From Episyrphus balteatus (Eukaryota > Arthropoda > Insecta > Diptera > Syrphidae): 64,000 nt of DNA. The notes below the pieces were generated by a model. It searched no databases and was not told where the DNA came from. It saw only the letters and a program-made list of their open reading frames with translations. The DNA lies in NCBI RefSeq assembly GCF_945859705.1, contig NC_079134.1, forward strand, positions 9,899,545 through 9,963,544, written 5' to 3'. The position numbers were made by a program, and so were the translations under genes. Positions 1-13,292 of this stretch are shown piece after piece. The stretch's first letter is position 1, and each line of letters starts with the position of its first letter.

Positions 1-543
1 AAAACGAAAACTTTAAACGCATTTTTTTCGAAACTAGTTTTTTTCCGCGCCGTGCAATGTAACTCAAAAACTAATGAAGCTATTGACTTGAAATTTGAAG
101 CAAATTACTCCTTAACTTATTGGCCACAACATGAACCTAAAAGTTGAATAAAATTTGTACAGTAAATATTTTTTTTAATTACTTCTTTGTAAAAAAAACA
201 TGGTTTTTTTCGTTTTTTTGATTTCTAATTTTTATTTTTCATTTAAAAAAAATAAATTTAGGTTCATGCAATGCGTACTAATATCATCTAACGGAAAAAA
301 ATTTCCTTTTTGATTCAAGATGATTTCCTGGACCTGTGCATTGCACGGCGTAAACTAGAGGCGTCAACTTTGAAATGCTCCAGTGCCGCCATTTTGTTAT
401 TTTTTCATTTCAAAAAAAAATTTTTCAATACTTAATAATGTCAGTTATATCTTGTCTTTTTCCAAATTTCAATAAGTGCTTTCAGTTTTTCATAAAAAAA
501 TATTGAAAAAGGTGTCGTCCAGAGGGATTTCCCCCCTTAAGCT
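1..543. repeat. Partial copy of an inverted-repeat transposon, cut by the window start
   Basis: The right end carries CCAGAGGGATTTCCCCCCTT at about 519-538, the same terminus found at both ends of the complete element at 14918-15575. The body (GCGCCGTGCAATG near 48, ACTAATGAAGC near 70) reappears in reverse complement around 15360-15420. The left terminus lies outside the window. No coding potential is visible. Confidence 0.7.
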
Positions 544-1530
544 ACATTTCGGCCACATAGAGAAAAAAACAAAACGACACTTTTGATATTTCTGTGGAAA
601 TTATCGATAACAAAACGATTATTGAACCTTGGCACTACTGTTTTTATAGAGACAAAAGTAAACTTATCTGGAGTTAGCATTCCGACTACGGTAACGATAT
701 TGATACGAGATGCTAAATGCGACAAATTGATTGTATCACTTCGTTTCGTATCTCATATATCGGATGATTTAGTATTGAAATTGGAATGGGGTCGTTACTC
801 GTATGTTTCGTATCTCGTGTGTTTCGTTAATTCACTACCCAGTAACGAAACGTGTGTAACAATACTGTATAGAAGTAACTTTTCGTTCGCGTTACTGAAG
901 TGAATACCCATATATTAGTTACGAATACATACGATTTGCTACAGCTCTAATACTGAATCCTAGACACAAAATGTTAAAAATTTTAACTCGATTTTTGGTG
1001 AATATGGACCACCAATCATATTTAAGGTTTTACCATTGATATTTATTTAAAACAAAGCTTCATTCTTATGAATAAATTAACAACGCAAATAAAAAATCAT
1101 TTTACAAAAAAAAAAATACAAAAAATAAATATTGACGAAACTCAAAAACGTTAAAAACAAAAAGTAGGGTGTAATTTGGACCACCAAAATATTTTCTCAA
1201 ATATCTTTAGTTAACTTAAAGTTAACTAAAATTCCATTACTTACAAAAAGAAATAGAAATAGTTTTATAGCCTTGATTGTATTTGTGTCTGTGGAGAAAA
1301 TCTGGTGGTCCATATTAGACGCATGGTCCGTATGTTACATAATCCCTCTAAATGAAGAAAAACTCTCATTTCTACGAGCTCATAATTTTAAGGCTTTTAG
1401 GTATTTTTCTATTTTTTGTGAGGGTTAAGAGTGAATTATTTTACGGAGCCACCACAGTTTTTTTGTACCATATATATTTTTACTGTCAAGAGTCAATATA
1501 ATAATTAAGTTTTATTATTTTTTTTTCCAG
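544..1530. other. Non-coding stretch upstream of the Ly6 exons
   Basis: No convincing gene. A 106-residue open frame at 583-903 has no recognisable composition or motif. The first exon of the Ly6 gene (signal peptide) is not found here, so this stretch is probably that gene's intron. Confidence 0.5.
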
Positions 1531-1980
1531 GTTCGGCAATACAATGCTTTGTATGCAACAGTCATAAAGATGCCAACTGCAATCTGGATATTCCACCAGA
1601 TAATCTCTTGAAAGATTGCCGTCAAGAATATTCATCACGAGAACAGGGTCTATCAATTTTCTGCAGAAAAATCAGTCAAGTGATTGAATTTGCTGTCAAT
1701 GGATGTAAGAACCTTCTTTCTCATTACTTTTAGAATATATTTATAACAAAAAATTTCACTTGCAGTACCCCCAGATACCCGTGTTATCCGAACCTGCGGT
1801 TTCCTTAACCAAACCAATTACAACTATTGTTACTCGCGTGCTGGATTTGGTGGACGTCAAGTTGTCTGCTCCTGCGATCAGGATCGTTGCAATGGCAGCG
1901 GTGCCCTTAACTCGTCATTCTTAATATTGGCCGCTTCGATCTTATGTGGACTTTTACTAATGTTTACTAAACGCGTTTAA
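1531..1980 (+). CDS. Ly6/uPAR (LU domain) GPI-anchored protein, last two exons
   Basis: Two exons, 1531-1704 and 1766-1980, join in frame: acceptor TTCCAG at 1530, donor GTAAGA at 1705, acceptor TTGCAG at 1765, stop TAA at 1978-1980. The encoded part starts just before a likely signal-peptidase site (SA-IQC) and holds ten cysteines in the three-finger LU pattern, ending CSCDQDRCNG. A short polar stretch, a hydrophobic segment of about 20 residues and a KRV tail follow, as in a GPI-attachment signal. The mature protein would sit outside the plasma membrane. In flies this family acts in septate junctions, channel modulation and receptor trafficking. The exon encoding the signal peptide is not identified and probably lies upstream of the window. 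By gene order it may be the orthologue of CG7781 or CG7778; that is a guess from memory. Confidence 0.85.
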
Positions 1981-4674
1981 TTATTTATTTAAATAATTTG
2001 TTAAAACAAAAAAAACATTTTTTTCGGGCTTTAAATTTTTTTTTGTGAATTTTAAAACTTTGTTTATAATTTTTCTCATGAATAAGTTTTACAATTTTTT
2101 CGAAGAAAAATAAAAAAAAATAAAAAAACAATAAAACAAATCGATAAAACAACAGAATTTTAAAAAAATGTATAAAGAATGTGTTTAAAAATAAAAAGAA
2201 AACATAAAAAATAAAAACAAAAACAAGTCCTTTTTCTTAAAATAAATTTTATATTTTTTTAAGTTAATAAATATAAATTGTTAAACCTTTCCACCAAGCA
2301 CAAGCAAAAATACATGCAGAACTTATAATTTTAAGGAGATAGTAAAATACATTTTAAACTTAAAGAAATAAAAAAATCTATAAATATAACACAATTTCAA
2401 AATAATGTATCCTTTTATTGCAAAATAAAATTTTAAGAAAATAAAAAAACAAAAACCTACGAGGAAACAGCTGAACCAAAGATAAATTGAAAAAATTACA
2501 TTTTATAGCGAACGAAAATCGATAGTCACAAGAAAAATCTCATTAAAAAATTTCAACAGAAAAAAAAAACAAAAATTACAAAAAATACTTTTTGTATATA
2601 AAAATAAATTATAAATTAAATTTAAAAAAAAAATATATAGGTAATAAATAAGTAAAATATTTCCCTACAACTTTATGTTATTCATTTTTAATTTGCAATT
2701 TAGTGGGTGATTTTATTATCGACGATTTATAAACTTAAGAAAGAGATCAAATAAAAATGTTAGAATGTTTTTTTTATATAAAAAGAACATTTGATTCAGA
2801 TCCAAAAAAAATACATCCACCGTATAACAAGACCACCAAATCGTAAATCGATCAACACCACCAAAATCGATCGATCTGACATCAAATTTTGTTTATCTCT
2901 CATCTTCAAGTTGAAAATAGCGATTTCAAAAATTACCCATAAAAATTGCTTCAAATGCTGTAGAAAAAATAAATCTTACAAATTGTTTACATGTAGCTTT
3001 TAACATAATTAAAAATAAAAAAAAAAAAAACAAAAAACAAAAAACTTAAATTGTTAAATTTTAATTATAAAGTTAGTTATTATAAAAAAAAAAAAAAAAA
3101 AACAAATATAGATATTTATAGACAAATAAAGTAAAATGCAAATGCAGCTAATACCAAAAATTAATCGTAGTTAATAGAAAAATACAAAAAAAACAACATA
3201 GGTCCTTGTACAAGGACCTCCATTTTAGTTATTTTTTACTTTTACTTTAACAAAAACTAAAAATAATAAAAATCTCTTTCGTGTCTGAGAAAAAAAATTT
3301 TATTCAAAAAAATGCAATCATGCCTTTTTTCAAACAAAAATTGACTATGAATGTTTCTTATAATGTAGTTCTATTACTTTTTATTGTATAAGTAATAGTT
3401 ATTTAACACATTTTGCACTTAAAAAAAGAAAAAAACAAACAACAAAAAAAAACTATTGCAGAGAGAACCAATATTGTAATATTATTAAAGAAAAAAAAAA
3501 TATATAACAACTGCTATTGGTATACATTTATAGACAAAACAAAAATTGCATGAAATTCTTTTTTGAATAATAACTGCCAGTGTTTTATCATAATTGCATA
3601 AATTTTTTTTTAATTTAAATTAAATACCAGACATAAAAAAAATAACATGAAAATGAAATAAAAAGTTATTATAATATTATACAAAGTCAAAAACAAACAA
3701 AAAATATATATGAAAACATATTTATTGCTATTATTGTGTTAGTAGGATTGAGAGATAATGGAAAAATTTGAAATCTTTGGGATAAAGCAATAAAGAATTT
3801 TGTTGTTTTATTCGATATAAATAAAAAAAATGTGTTTTATTTGAATAAAAAAAAAAATTTTTTCTGGCTTAGGTCAAATTATTTTGAATGAAAAGAAATC
3901 GGGCGAGGGAGTCTCTGTTGATAATATTGTTCCCTTTTCGCTTTTATTGTTAATCTTAACAAAATGAAATAAAATTCAAGCGAAAAAAATTTTTGCAGGT
4001 AAGCTAAATTTTTAAATGTTGTTTTACAAAAACGAAAGGTGATTAACATGTTAATTTCTTTGACTTTGTTATGAAGAACGGAAATGTGTAACTTCTTCTT
4101 TTATATCATTTACAGTGCTCAACAATCTGCACAATAAAAAGAAATTAATGGTAAGGCGTTTTACGAAGAGCAATTTTTTATATTTTTTTCATTTAAAAAT
4201 CAAAGAATTTAAAAATATGAAATGCCAACGATTTCGATTTTTTAACTCAACTATGTATGTAAAATTTTTAATGGTCAACTATATAATTTATAAGTATTAT
4301 TTCCTTAGCGATAGAAAATTTCTATTTGCACCTACCGTTTATCAATACATAAAAAAGTTACACATACGCCACAGTAACCATCTCAGTTTCTGATCTAAAT
4401 CTTGTTATTTAAGTCCCAATTTCTTCAATCCGTACGGATTTTATTTTCGTTTCCGTTTTCATATTCGAAAGAATATTAGAACAGCCGTGAATAACACAAC
4501 TTCTTAAGTGAATTTGAACCCCAAAAAAGTAGTTACGCTGCTTGAGTTCTTCTATTGAGATGCATTTGAAAAAAAATCAAAGTAGTAAAAGCCTTTTTAT
4601 TTTGATTATTTTTTTTATAAATGCATGTATCTTAAAATAAAAGACAATCGCATTTCTGAGTGCCATTTTCTGGG

Positions 4675-5502
4675 GGCCTATTACGTAAAACGATTATCGT
4701 TTAAATCGGCTCGTTATCGTTGAAAAGCGACTCCGTAAAACGATTATCGTATAAAAACGATGACACGCGACTGCGTAAAACGAAAATCGTTTAAGGCTGA
4801 ACGATACTCGTTTTGTCAATACGACTGACATTCGTTTTGGTTTTGTTGTGGAAAATATTTTGTGTCTACTAGTGATATTCCTCTTGAAATAATTAAAATA
4901 AAAAACTAATTGGAAGAGAATATGTAAATAAATACATTTTTAATTCGTCGTTTAAAAAATATTTCGTGTCTGCCAGTGATATTCTTGTTCGGTAAAAAAA
5001 TGTGAATACATTGTATTTGGAAATGAAAAATGAAAATAATAAAATATTTTATACATTTAATAGGCCGCCAACAAATGGATTTTCTTATCAAAGGCATGGA
5101 AAACAATCCCGACCTTACACCCAAGCCCAAGCCAAGGCTAAATCCAAAATAATTTGGAACATTTTCGCAGACAAATGTATGGTCTTTTAAACACAAGTAA
5201 AATTATTAAAGTATTTTCTTATTTTTGTCCACTTGTGGAAAATCTTCAAATACACTCTGAAAACACATTTTTAGCAAAGATTAGAAATTTAATTTACTTT
5301 TTTTTGTTTGTTTATTGAGCCAATTTTGACAGTCACAAATAGGAGTGAAGTTAGTTGCGCTTGAAAAAGGATTTTTTTTCCTGTTTCATCTGGTACAATT
5401 TCTTTTATGCGTTATCGTTTTATATAGTCGCTCTCTGTCGCGACTATCTTTTGTCGTGGCTATCGTTGTTTTGTCGTTCGTTTCGTATTATGTAATAGGC
5501 CT
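4675..5502. mobile_element. MITE of about 0.83 kb with GGCCTATTACGTAA-type ends
   Basis: The left end GGCCTATTACGTAAAACGAT is matched by a reverse-complement right end (ATTATGTAATAGGCC near 5488-5502). Inside the left end, the motif CGTAAAACGATTATCGT recurs about three times between 4684 and 4790, as in sub-terminal repeats of DNA transposons. No transposase frame is visible. Confidence 0.65.
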
Positions 5503-7429
5503 CCTGAAACGAAACTTAAATTTTAAAGTTGAACATAAAAACACAAGCTTTTAGTACCATTTTCTAACATGGTGAGACTTGTCCTGCCGCTTACAAGTGT
5601 TGTAATTTGTTATCTGCATTTATTCACTTGTGGGCAAAGTGTAGAATTACTTTGTTTATGCATAATGCGCAAATACTATAATTTTAATATAAAAGGTTTT
5701 GCATGGATATAAAAGTATGAACTGTAAAGTTTCTGAAGTTTTTAATCACACTGGTCTCCAACGAAAATGCAATTACTTTTTTTAAGGTTTTTTGTGCGCT
5801 GAGTCCGAATCTGAAGTCAAAATGGTATTTTAGAGTTTTTGAAATACTGAACAGGTCAAAAACTCGGATTAGGTTTATTTTTAAGTTTTTATCTGCTTAT
5901 GAATTTTCTTCTCGTCTAGAAGATATTTATATTCAGCCTTATCGAGGTATCCGTTCCGATTGACATATCGGAGAATCTTCCGATGAAACATGGCGCCCAT
6001 CAACGCATTGCGATGAAGTGTGTTCAGCAAAGACTTTTTGACAGTTGTGCTTTGAATTTCATCGGAAATTCTCCGACACAAAATAGTTGCGGAATATTTT
6101 CAGAAAAGTTGAATTTCACAGAAAAAAAAATGTAAAAATGTAAATATGATTTTGATTTTTTAGTGTAGATTAATAAAAAACAGCGACAAAGCCTCAGCAA
6201 GAGAGGTTGGTTGAAATTAAGAAGACTTGAGCATCACAGGATTTTTATTTATTGAATAAATCACACTGACACATGTGTCAAATGAATGCGATTGTATACT
6301 TTTTTTTCAGAAGTGGATACCTTGAAGTTCCGATCGGAACAGGCTATCGGATATTTTGGATCAAACATTAAATCATTTCATCGAAAATTTGATTAAGAGA
6401 GTTTTTAGCGAAAATGGCAATGAATAAATCTCAAAAACTAGACGTGATAGAATAAATCTGTAAACATTTTGAATTCAGCACACTACTTAAGTGAATTAAG
6501 GCGCGAAATCTTGAGTAATTTTTTTCTTGAGAAACATTATTGTATGCCAACACAACAGAATAAGCTTATTATACTAAATTTAATAAAATGACGACGTAAT
6601 TCTCAATGATCGTAAACTCTTTTTTTCCATGGGTGACCAGTTTGCAAGTTTTGTATCGAAAACAAAAAAACAAATTTCTTTTTATAGTATGCACCCCAAC
6701 TCTGTAAAGTACGTAGGGTTTTTCGATATATTAAAGTTTAACGATTTTATGGCTCTATTTTAAACTAACGTCATTTCTTTAATGATGATAAAAACTGATA
6801 AACTTTTTTGAGTTGTTATAAAATACACTTTATTTAATTCAATTCAATTTTATTCTAATTCAAAATTTATGAATTTTAAATATCGCTTTATACGAAATTC
6901 CTTTTATTTTAATGGTATAAAATCCATTTTATAGGAATTCAAAGATGTTTATCGCCAGTGATAAAATCACAGAACAAGGCACAGGTATCTTTGATTCACA
7001 TTCTCATATATTTTGAAAATGAAACATTTTCCCAAATATTCAAAGCACGATAAATTCCTTTTTGCCAACTGAATTTTCAAAAATCTATTTTTTTTTTAGC
7101 AAAAAGTGGGTTTACGAGGTTTCATGGGCGATAATGTGTTAATTGTAATTAACCCTCTGTAGGCACACCTCTTTTTTGCGAATTTGGTTTATACTTTTTC
7201 ATGTCGCTAGAACTTTTTTCGGTCTCACTATTTTATAAAGAATCATATATGAAATTGATGTAGAATATTCCGAGGAATTCGAATATTGTATTCAAAAAAG
7301 TATTTTCACCCGTGTACCGACAGAGGGTTAATATACCTATAAATGTTTTTGAAGTTATACATTTTTTCCACCGTTTGTATCAGAAAGAAAATTTACTTTT
7401 CGATAACTGTCAAAGTGATATAGATATTA

Positions 7430-7793
7430 GGGGGGTTCACATTGACCAACTTACCGGACAGACCAGCCGCCATTTGGTCTGATCTGATGCTGTTTTGATA
7501 ATGTGAACACCCATCCGACAGCCTGTCCGGTTTGCCGGATGGTTTTCAAAAAATTTTGATTTTTTGGTGGTCGGACCGACATGTTAGTCAATTAAACGAC
7601 ATGTCTGTCCGGCAGACAGTGATAATCCATTCTCTCTTATTTGAGAGCAGAATAGGGTAAAGATATATTAAAAATAAGCTGAAAAATGGGTTTTGACGAA
7701 AATTGTCTGAAGAGTGTGAACGAAAAATATAATTCGGCCATCAGGCCAAATGACAACCGGTCTGTCCGGTAAGTTGGTCAATGTGAACCCCCC
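7430..7793. mobile_element. 364-bp inverted-repeat element with 5-bp duplication TATTA
   Basis: Ends are GGGGGGTTCACATTGACCAA and its reverse complement at 7774-7793, extending inward through ACTTACCGGACAGACC. The flanks are TATTA at 7425-7429 and 7794-7798. A second, interrupted copy lies at about 30190-30618. Confidence 0.75.
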
Positions 7794-7802
7794 TATTAGG
7801 GT

Positions 7803-7931
7803 TATTCATGAAACGGTGTAAGCTCTGGTAAACGTGACAAAGTGGTAAAACTGTCAAAATTTTATATGGATTTGACAGTTCGATACCATTTTACCAGGTT
7901 TACCAAGAGCTTAACCCGTTTCATGAATACT
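7803..7931. mobile_element. Short palindromic MITE, about 130 bp
   Basis: TATTCATGAAACGG at the left is mirrored by CCGTTTCATGAATA at the right, and the inner arms (AAGCTCTGGTAAAC and GTTTACCAAGAGCTT) also pair. It lies only about 10 bp from the preceding element. Confidence 0.6.
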
Positions 7932-8046
7932 ACCTATTGATGATATTATTATGGTGTGAATTTTAAAAGGCATGTTCACAATAGTACGAAGTTTCATTGT
8001 ATATCTTACCACCAATTATTGTTTTGTTTTTACATCTTATAGGTAG

Positions 8047-8201
8047 GCGTTTTTCTTTTTAAGCCCCGAGCGGGAAACTAATCTGTCAAAAAAAACTTTT
8101 TCAGCTCAGGCGCTCAGGTTGCGCTGAGTTCAGAGGTTAGAGCGAGCCCTATTCATTCAGGCCCCGTTCTATGCCCTGTGCGGAGCTAAAAAGAAAAACG
8201 C
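8047..8201. mobile_element. Short MITE, 155 bp, GCGTTTTTCTTTTTA ends
   Basis: The left end GCGTTTTTCTTTTTAAGCC and the right end GCTAAAAAGAAAAACGC are inverted copies. The interior is comparatively GC-rich and non-coding. Confidence 0.55.
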
Positions 8202-8983
8202 ATTATTTTAACAAAAAATAGGAACGTCACAAATGTATCCCTATCCAGTTTTGATTAATCAAATTAAAACCCCCTGAGGAAGCTGAATATACTAGCGAAG
8301 CGTTAAGTATGAATTGAATTGCATCTACCAAAATGATCACTAAAGTCCAATCATCAATAATAAAACGGCAAAATACTTAACCCAATTCACACACGGCCTA
8401 AAAAAGGATTTTTAAAAATTTAAAATTCAATGCATTTTCAAAATTTGTCCTACATTTTTTTTTAATTATCAACATTTTCCCTGGACTATTAATTACTTCA
8501 AAAAAATACTCACCACACCCTCTGTTTACCAATAAAATTTTATTATCACCATCTGCTGAATGCATTTACACAAACACATTTTGTAACATACAAAATGAAA
8601 AGAAAAAACATAAAATGAGAAATTATCTCTTTGTTTATCTCTCTCCCTGCGTTCTATTCTCCATTTCTGAATATATTTTTTTCTTATCTGTCACGGAAAA
8701 GAAAAAAAATTGAAGAGACAGCAGATTGTTTATAACATTTTTTTTCTCAAAAAAAAAGAAAAGAAGATTCTTTAACAAAAATTTGCTGTTGTTTCATTAA
8801 ACATACAAAAAAACCAACATTGTTAGTGTCTTGATTGAACTTCCAAATCCAAAGTTAAATTCCATCGCACAGAAAAACATTTCGAAATTTCCCCTCATAA
8901 TTATTCTCGAAGGTAGCTTAATTATTCTAATAGACAATCTGTCATAAATCTTTAATAATTAATTTAATCTAAAATTATTTAAG

Positions 8984-9682
8984 ATGAAATATATAAACAC
9001 ATCAGAAGATGACTTTTCTTGCAACGAAACAATTAATGATCCACCTAGCGATAGTTCCAATAATGAAACTCTCGAATCAATTACCATCGACGATGACGAC
9101 GATGATGCCAATGACAATGAAAATGAGGCCAGCCTCGATGCCAACATGGACGAGAGTGCTCGTTCATCTAAACAGTTGAGAAAAGCATGCCGCAATAGTG
9201 GCTTAGCCTATGTCACTAGTTCGGGCAAATATGTGCCTGCTAAAAAGGTTGTTCCTTTGACCGAATGTCGTGCCAAATGTAGCACTCGATTTACTCCCGA
9301 AATACAGCAAGCCATTTTCAATGAGTACTGGTCATTGGGGACTTATGAAAAACGGGCTGAATATGTTGCGTCCATGATAACAGTTATCAATAAGAAATCT
9401 GTTCGTCCACGAAACTTTGATTCGGACAGAGAGAAGTATAGAACCAAAACTTATTCGTACTGCCTTGAAATTGGTGGAAAAGTCTTGCCAACTTGTAAAG
9501 GATGCTTTTTAAAGACATTGGATGAGTCGGAGGGAATGGTTAAGACGGTTGCAACAAAGATACGATCTGGGCCATCAGGTCGATTGTTGTGTAATGAAAT
9601 GATGCGAACTAATGATAGTCCCAGGCATGGGAAAGTTGAAATCATATCGGCCAGGAGTACACTTCCATATTTTTGTACGTAG
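8984..9682 (+). CDS. Uncharacterised protein with acidic N-terminus and conserved Cys domain
   Basis: An open frame of 232 residues. Residues 1-60 are rich in Asp, Glu, Asn and Ser. From about residue 65 a compact domain begins (RKACRNSGLAYVTSSGKYVP, then a C-x3-C pair, IFNEYWSLGTYEKRAEY, a Tyr-rich segment, C-x2-C and FLKTLDESEGMVKTV). This layout recalls a family widespread in arthropods, sometimes found as the N-terminal part of transposase-like proteins and sometimes as host genes. I cannot name a function. The frame may not stop at 9682: GTACGT at 9676 is a plausible donor, and the acceptor TTTACAG at 10425 joins in phase to 10426-10603. The upstream context gives no clear promoter. Confidence 0.6.
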   Translation: MKYINTSEDDFSCNETINDPPSDSSNNETLESITIDDDDDDANDNENEASLDANMDESARSSKQLRKACRNSGLAYVTSSGKYVPAKKVVPLTECRAKCSTRFTPEIQQAIFNEYWSLGTYEKRAEYVASMITVINKKSVRPRNFDSDREKYRTKTYSYCLEIGGKVLPTCKGCFLKTLDESEGMVKTVATKIRSGPSGRLLCNEMMRTNDSPRHGKVEIISARSTLPYFCT

Positions 9683-10425
9683 TTTCACTCTAGCATCCTA
9701 TTAATCATCTTTGGCCATTTCGATTTGTACTCATTAATTTCTCATTTTTTTTTTAAATGTTTGTCTTAATTTTATTTTTAACAACAAACAAAACAAAAAA
9801 AAGTCTGTTTTGCATTTAAAATATTAGAAAAAAAAAAATGAGGAGTTATTGAGCTTTTATGGCTAACAAAATGGGAAAGTACCTAGGCATAATAGTTTTT
9901 AAAAAAATACTAGTTTTTAAAATATAACACTTCCGTTCGATTTATTTATTTCCATTTTATTATAACCCACCCACAAACCCACACAAGCCCACTAATAATT
10001 TTCTCATACATTATTAATTTTTATTTTAATATTGATTTAAACAAAAAAGAAATATTTTAGAAACAAAAAATACTCACATATATTTTGCATTGCATTGAAA
10101 GTTTTAAATGAAATTGTTGGAAATACTAAAAAAAAAAAAAAAAGAGAAAATTACAAACATTTTTTTTAGATTTATAGTAATTCTCATCTAAATTAATTGA
10201 TTTTTAGATGTATTTTAAGCAATATAAGAAAATAAAAAAAAAAAATTATTAAAATGCGTTGGAGTAGGTATATATTATTATCATGTCATTTCATTTTGAT
10301 ATAAAACCTAGAAAACGCATCAAGTTCGAACTAACAAAAAATTATACCCAATAATTGAAATAAATAAGTATTAAAGCATTCAAATAATTGTACTTTTTTG
10401 TGATAAAGGTTTATTTTGTTTACAG

Positions 10426-10603
10426 CTCATTCTCCAAATTGGTTTCAACTACAACTATAATTGGCATGGTATCGAATGGAACCACAACTCTTCCATTTTA
10501 TCACACTACCAAACCAACAAGCTTCGGTAATAGCGAGAATTTTAGTTACACACTGTTGAGTTTGTCGTACTATAGAAACGCATTAATTTGGAAGAACCTT
10601 TAG
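10426..10603 (+). other. Possible second exon of the 8984 gene
   Basis: It follows a pyrimidine-rich acceptor (TTGTTTACAG) and stays open in the phase required by a donor at 9676, adding about 58 Thr/Ser-rich residues (SFSKLVSTTTIIGMVS...). It is supported only by splice signals and open frame, so chance is a real alternative. Confidence 0.3.
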
Positions 10604-11681
10604 GGCCTAACAAGTGGAGAACGCATATTTGGCCCCACGGAAAACGAAGGCAAGGCTCCCTGTTTCATGTTGGGTTCAACTGAAAGCAGGGGTGTCGTTG
10701 CATTTTTTTTTTAGTATTTGGGTCTGCTTCTTCGCGATTTCGTTGAAATGTCCTTCGAACACTTTGTGTTTTTAATACCAGCAAAGCCGGTCTTTCTAAA
10801 AAAAACTTGTAACAAGTACCTGATTTTTTTAAAAACACTCAATTTTTTTTTAGAAAAGTCAACCGATGTTGTTTTGCTATATTTGTCAGTTTTAATTTTA
10901 AATTTGATGAGTGCAAAGCGAAATAAACGCTAAAAAAGTTTCAATAGCAAGAAATACACATTATTATGAAATAAATATAGAAAAACAAAATCGGGTGAGT
11001 TGTTTTTTTGTGAATCTTTTTACTTTCTGTTGGTAATTAGATGTCTTAAACCCAAATTCGTATTCACTCATTCTGAAATCTTTCGCTCCGTCATCAGGAA
11101 GACAGTAAATGGTACTTTTAAAGCACTTTTTCTTCTGCACTTTTTCATCGGGTTAGAAATATTGAGAAACAATTTCCCTATTTTGTTTAAGATTTTTATT
11201 TGACCTTCTTCTTCTGTCGGATTTAAAGTGAAATTTGAATGTCAAACACATTTACTTTAATTTTTATAGGTAATTTTATATAATATTCCATTACACTCGT
11301 GGATTGAACCGGGAGACTAAGCAGTTGAAATTAAAAACCGCAAAAATTAGAGAACATTTTTCCGCTATTTAGATCATGTTTAGGAAAAAACCCATATAAG
11401 GGCCACCCTAATACAGGCAGATGATCGTTTTCGTCATCAGAATCACTGGGATTAACTTCAAAATTAGCCACTTACGACTTAATGGTTTTATTTTATCCAT
11501 TGACTTGAAGAAAGCTTAGAACGATTCCTATTAAATTAATGAATAAGTAAGTAAAAACTACATTTGAATGTCAAGTTTAGATTATTTTGAGATACGATTC
11601 TATTTTTTCGAGTTTGAAAGCAATGCAATTATTAGTCTTAAGAAAAAACATTTTAAAATTTTAAGATTTTTATTTCTTTAA

Positions 11682-11817
11682 GGCCCAATTTATTCACTCT
11701 CCATTATTTTTAAAGGCTCCATTAAAAATTATAAAACTGTCAAATCGCATACAAATTTTAAAATTTCCCTTTTTTAATGGCGACTTTAAATTTACTGGAG
11801 TGTGAATAAATTGGACC
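11682..11817. mobile_element. 136-bp MITE, family B, TAA duplication
   Basis: Ends GGCCCAATTTATTCACTCTC and its reverse complement (GTGAATAAATTGGACC) are flanked by TAA at 11679-11681 and 11818-11820. The same family occurs at 32281-32416 and, more diverged, at about 20229-20509. Confidence 0.8.
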
Positions 11818-12258
11818 TAAATAAATTTTTGAAAAACAATATTTTTTTCAACATTTTATTTTTGGGTAATATTTATACTTTATATATTTTATACTTTATA
11901 AATGATTTTGTATGAAAACGAATGAATAGCTTTGGTAAATAACGGTTCTATGGCATGTACCCTTAATGATTTTCGATTTTTTTTTTTAGTTCATTTTAAT
12001 TAATTTTTTGAAAAAAAATTAAACTTTTCAGAATCGATACATGACAGGTATAGCTTTTTTTGGTCCAAGAAAATTGATTCTTAAAACTCATCTGGAGAAT
12101 CGCCAGAATAGGCTACATACCAAGTTTGATGTTAATTGGTTCATCTGTTTAGGCTGACAGACTTTTAGGACCCACTTTTTTGGCATTCTCAATCATCGTC
12201 TGATTGTTATCTCAACTTTTTTTTGTACCAACACATTACTTCATGCTTATGTACATTA

Positions 12259-12877
12259 GAGTGCCCCGTCATTTTATGATGATTTTGCTTAACATTATTC
12301 CTGAACTTTCGGTTGTCGAAGAAATATTAGGGTAAATGAATTTGGCCTCAAGTCCACATAGAAGTTAATATTATATATTAAAGAAGAAATAATTTTAATA
12401 TGATATTTCTTTTTAATTTGAACATAACTTTTCGAGCTTTAAAAGTTTCTAAAGAGTATTTATATAATCGCTAGTAGAGGCTCAAAAGTTATCTCGAAAT
12501 TAAAAAGTAAGTATACCCTCAGATTCTTCTCTTCAATACGCAACTTTTGAGATCTCTTAGGATTAAATAGACCCGTAAATTTAATTTATTTATAGAGTTC
12601 ATACTTTAAAGCAGAAATTTTAAACCTTTTTGAATAGAAAAGCGCAAAAATAAATTTCTTTTACGAGTCTATTTTATCGTAAGAGGTTTAAAAAGTTGCG
12701 TATTCAAGAGAAGACTCTGAAGGTATACTTACTTTTTAATTTCGAGATACCCGAAAAGTTATGTCCAAATTAAAAAGTTAGATCATATCAAAAGCTACTC
12801 GTTAATACGCAACTTTTGATACTTCTTTCGATAAAATAGGAGAAAAACAAAAATCATCATAAAATGACGGGACACTC
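12259..12877. mobile_element. 619-bp fold-back MITE with TTA duplication
   Basis: Left terminus GAGTGCCCCGTCATTTTATG pairs with the right terminus (CATAAAATGACGGGACACTC). The flanks are TTA at 12256-12258 and 12878-12880. Inner arms also pair (AAATTAAAAAGTAAGTATACC and its complement), so much of it can fold back. Non-coding. Confidence 0.8.
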
Positions 12878-13292
12878 TTATATACATCGCAAGTAAAAAC
12901 ACAAACGACTTAAACGAAAGAACCTATTTAAAGTACATATTAGCTTCTTTAAAGTTGCTTTAAACTACTATCACTCTATTGAAGAGTAGTTCAAAGCAGC
13001 TTTAAGTACTAAGAAGTAGATCAATTCATTTTCTTAAACAAGAGTAACTACAAATGTTTTAATGGCCTAATCCTTAAGATATTATGAGCAACAGATAAAG
13101 TGGTTAGAAATTGAATAATTCTATAGGAAACTATACAAAATTTACTTCAAAAATATTAATAAAAATAAATTCTAGTTTAAACGTACTTTATTGGCGTTAA
13201 ATACAAATTTACACATATTTATCAAAAAAAGAAAACTAAAATTGCTTAAATTATATAAAAAAAAAAGCACATAATTCTGGGTTAGGATCAAT

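Larger units (their letters stand above)
1981..8983. other. AT-rich 3' UTR and intergenic DNA with several MITEs
   Basis: The first 1.9 kb is extremely A-rich, with many possible AATAAA signals, and probably includes the Ly6 3' UTR. Small open frames here (for example 2791-3003, 4115-4393, 5881-6081) lack codon structure or motifs. Four inverted-repeat elements are listed separately. The rest shows no gene. Confidence 0.5.
10604..13292. other. Intergenic DNA between the 8984 gene and Mss4
   Basis: No gene seen. Apart from two MITEs listed separately it is AT-rich and unstructured. Small frames at 10718-10933 and 11000-11203 are Phe/Leu-rich low-complexity translations. Confidence 0.5.

Noticed and set aside
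583..903. 106-residue frame near the window start
   Set aside because: Composition is random and there is no splice or start context; it is likely chance within a repeat-rich intron.
5881..6081. 66-residue minus-strand frame rich in Lys, Arg and Ile
   Set aside because: No recognisable family and no supporting splice sites; the nearby CGATCGGAA and TATCGGA motifs suggest repeat sequence.
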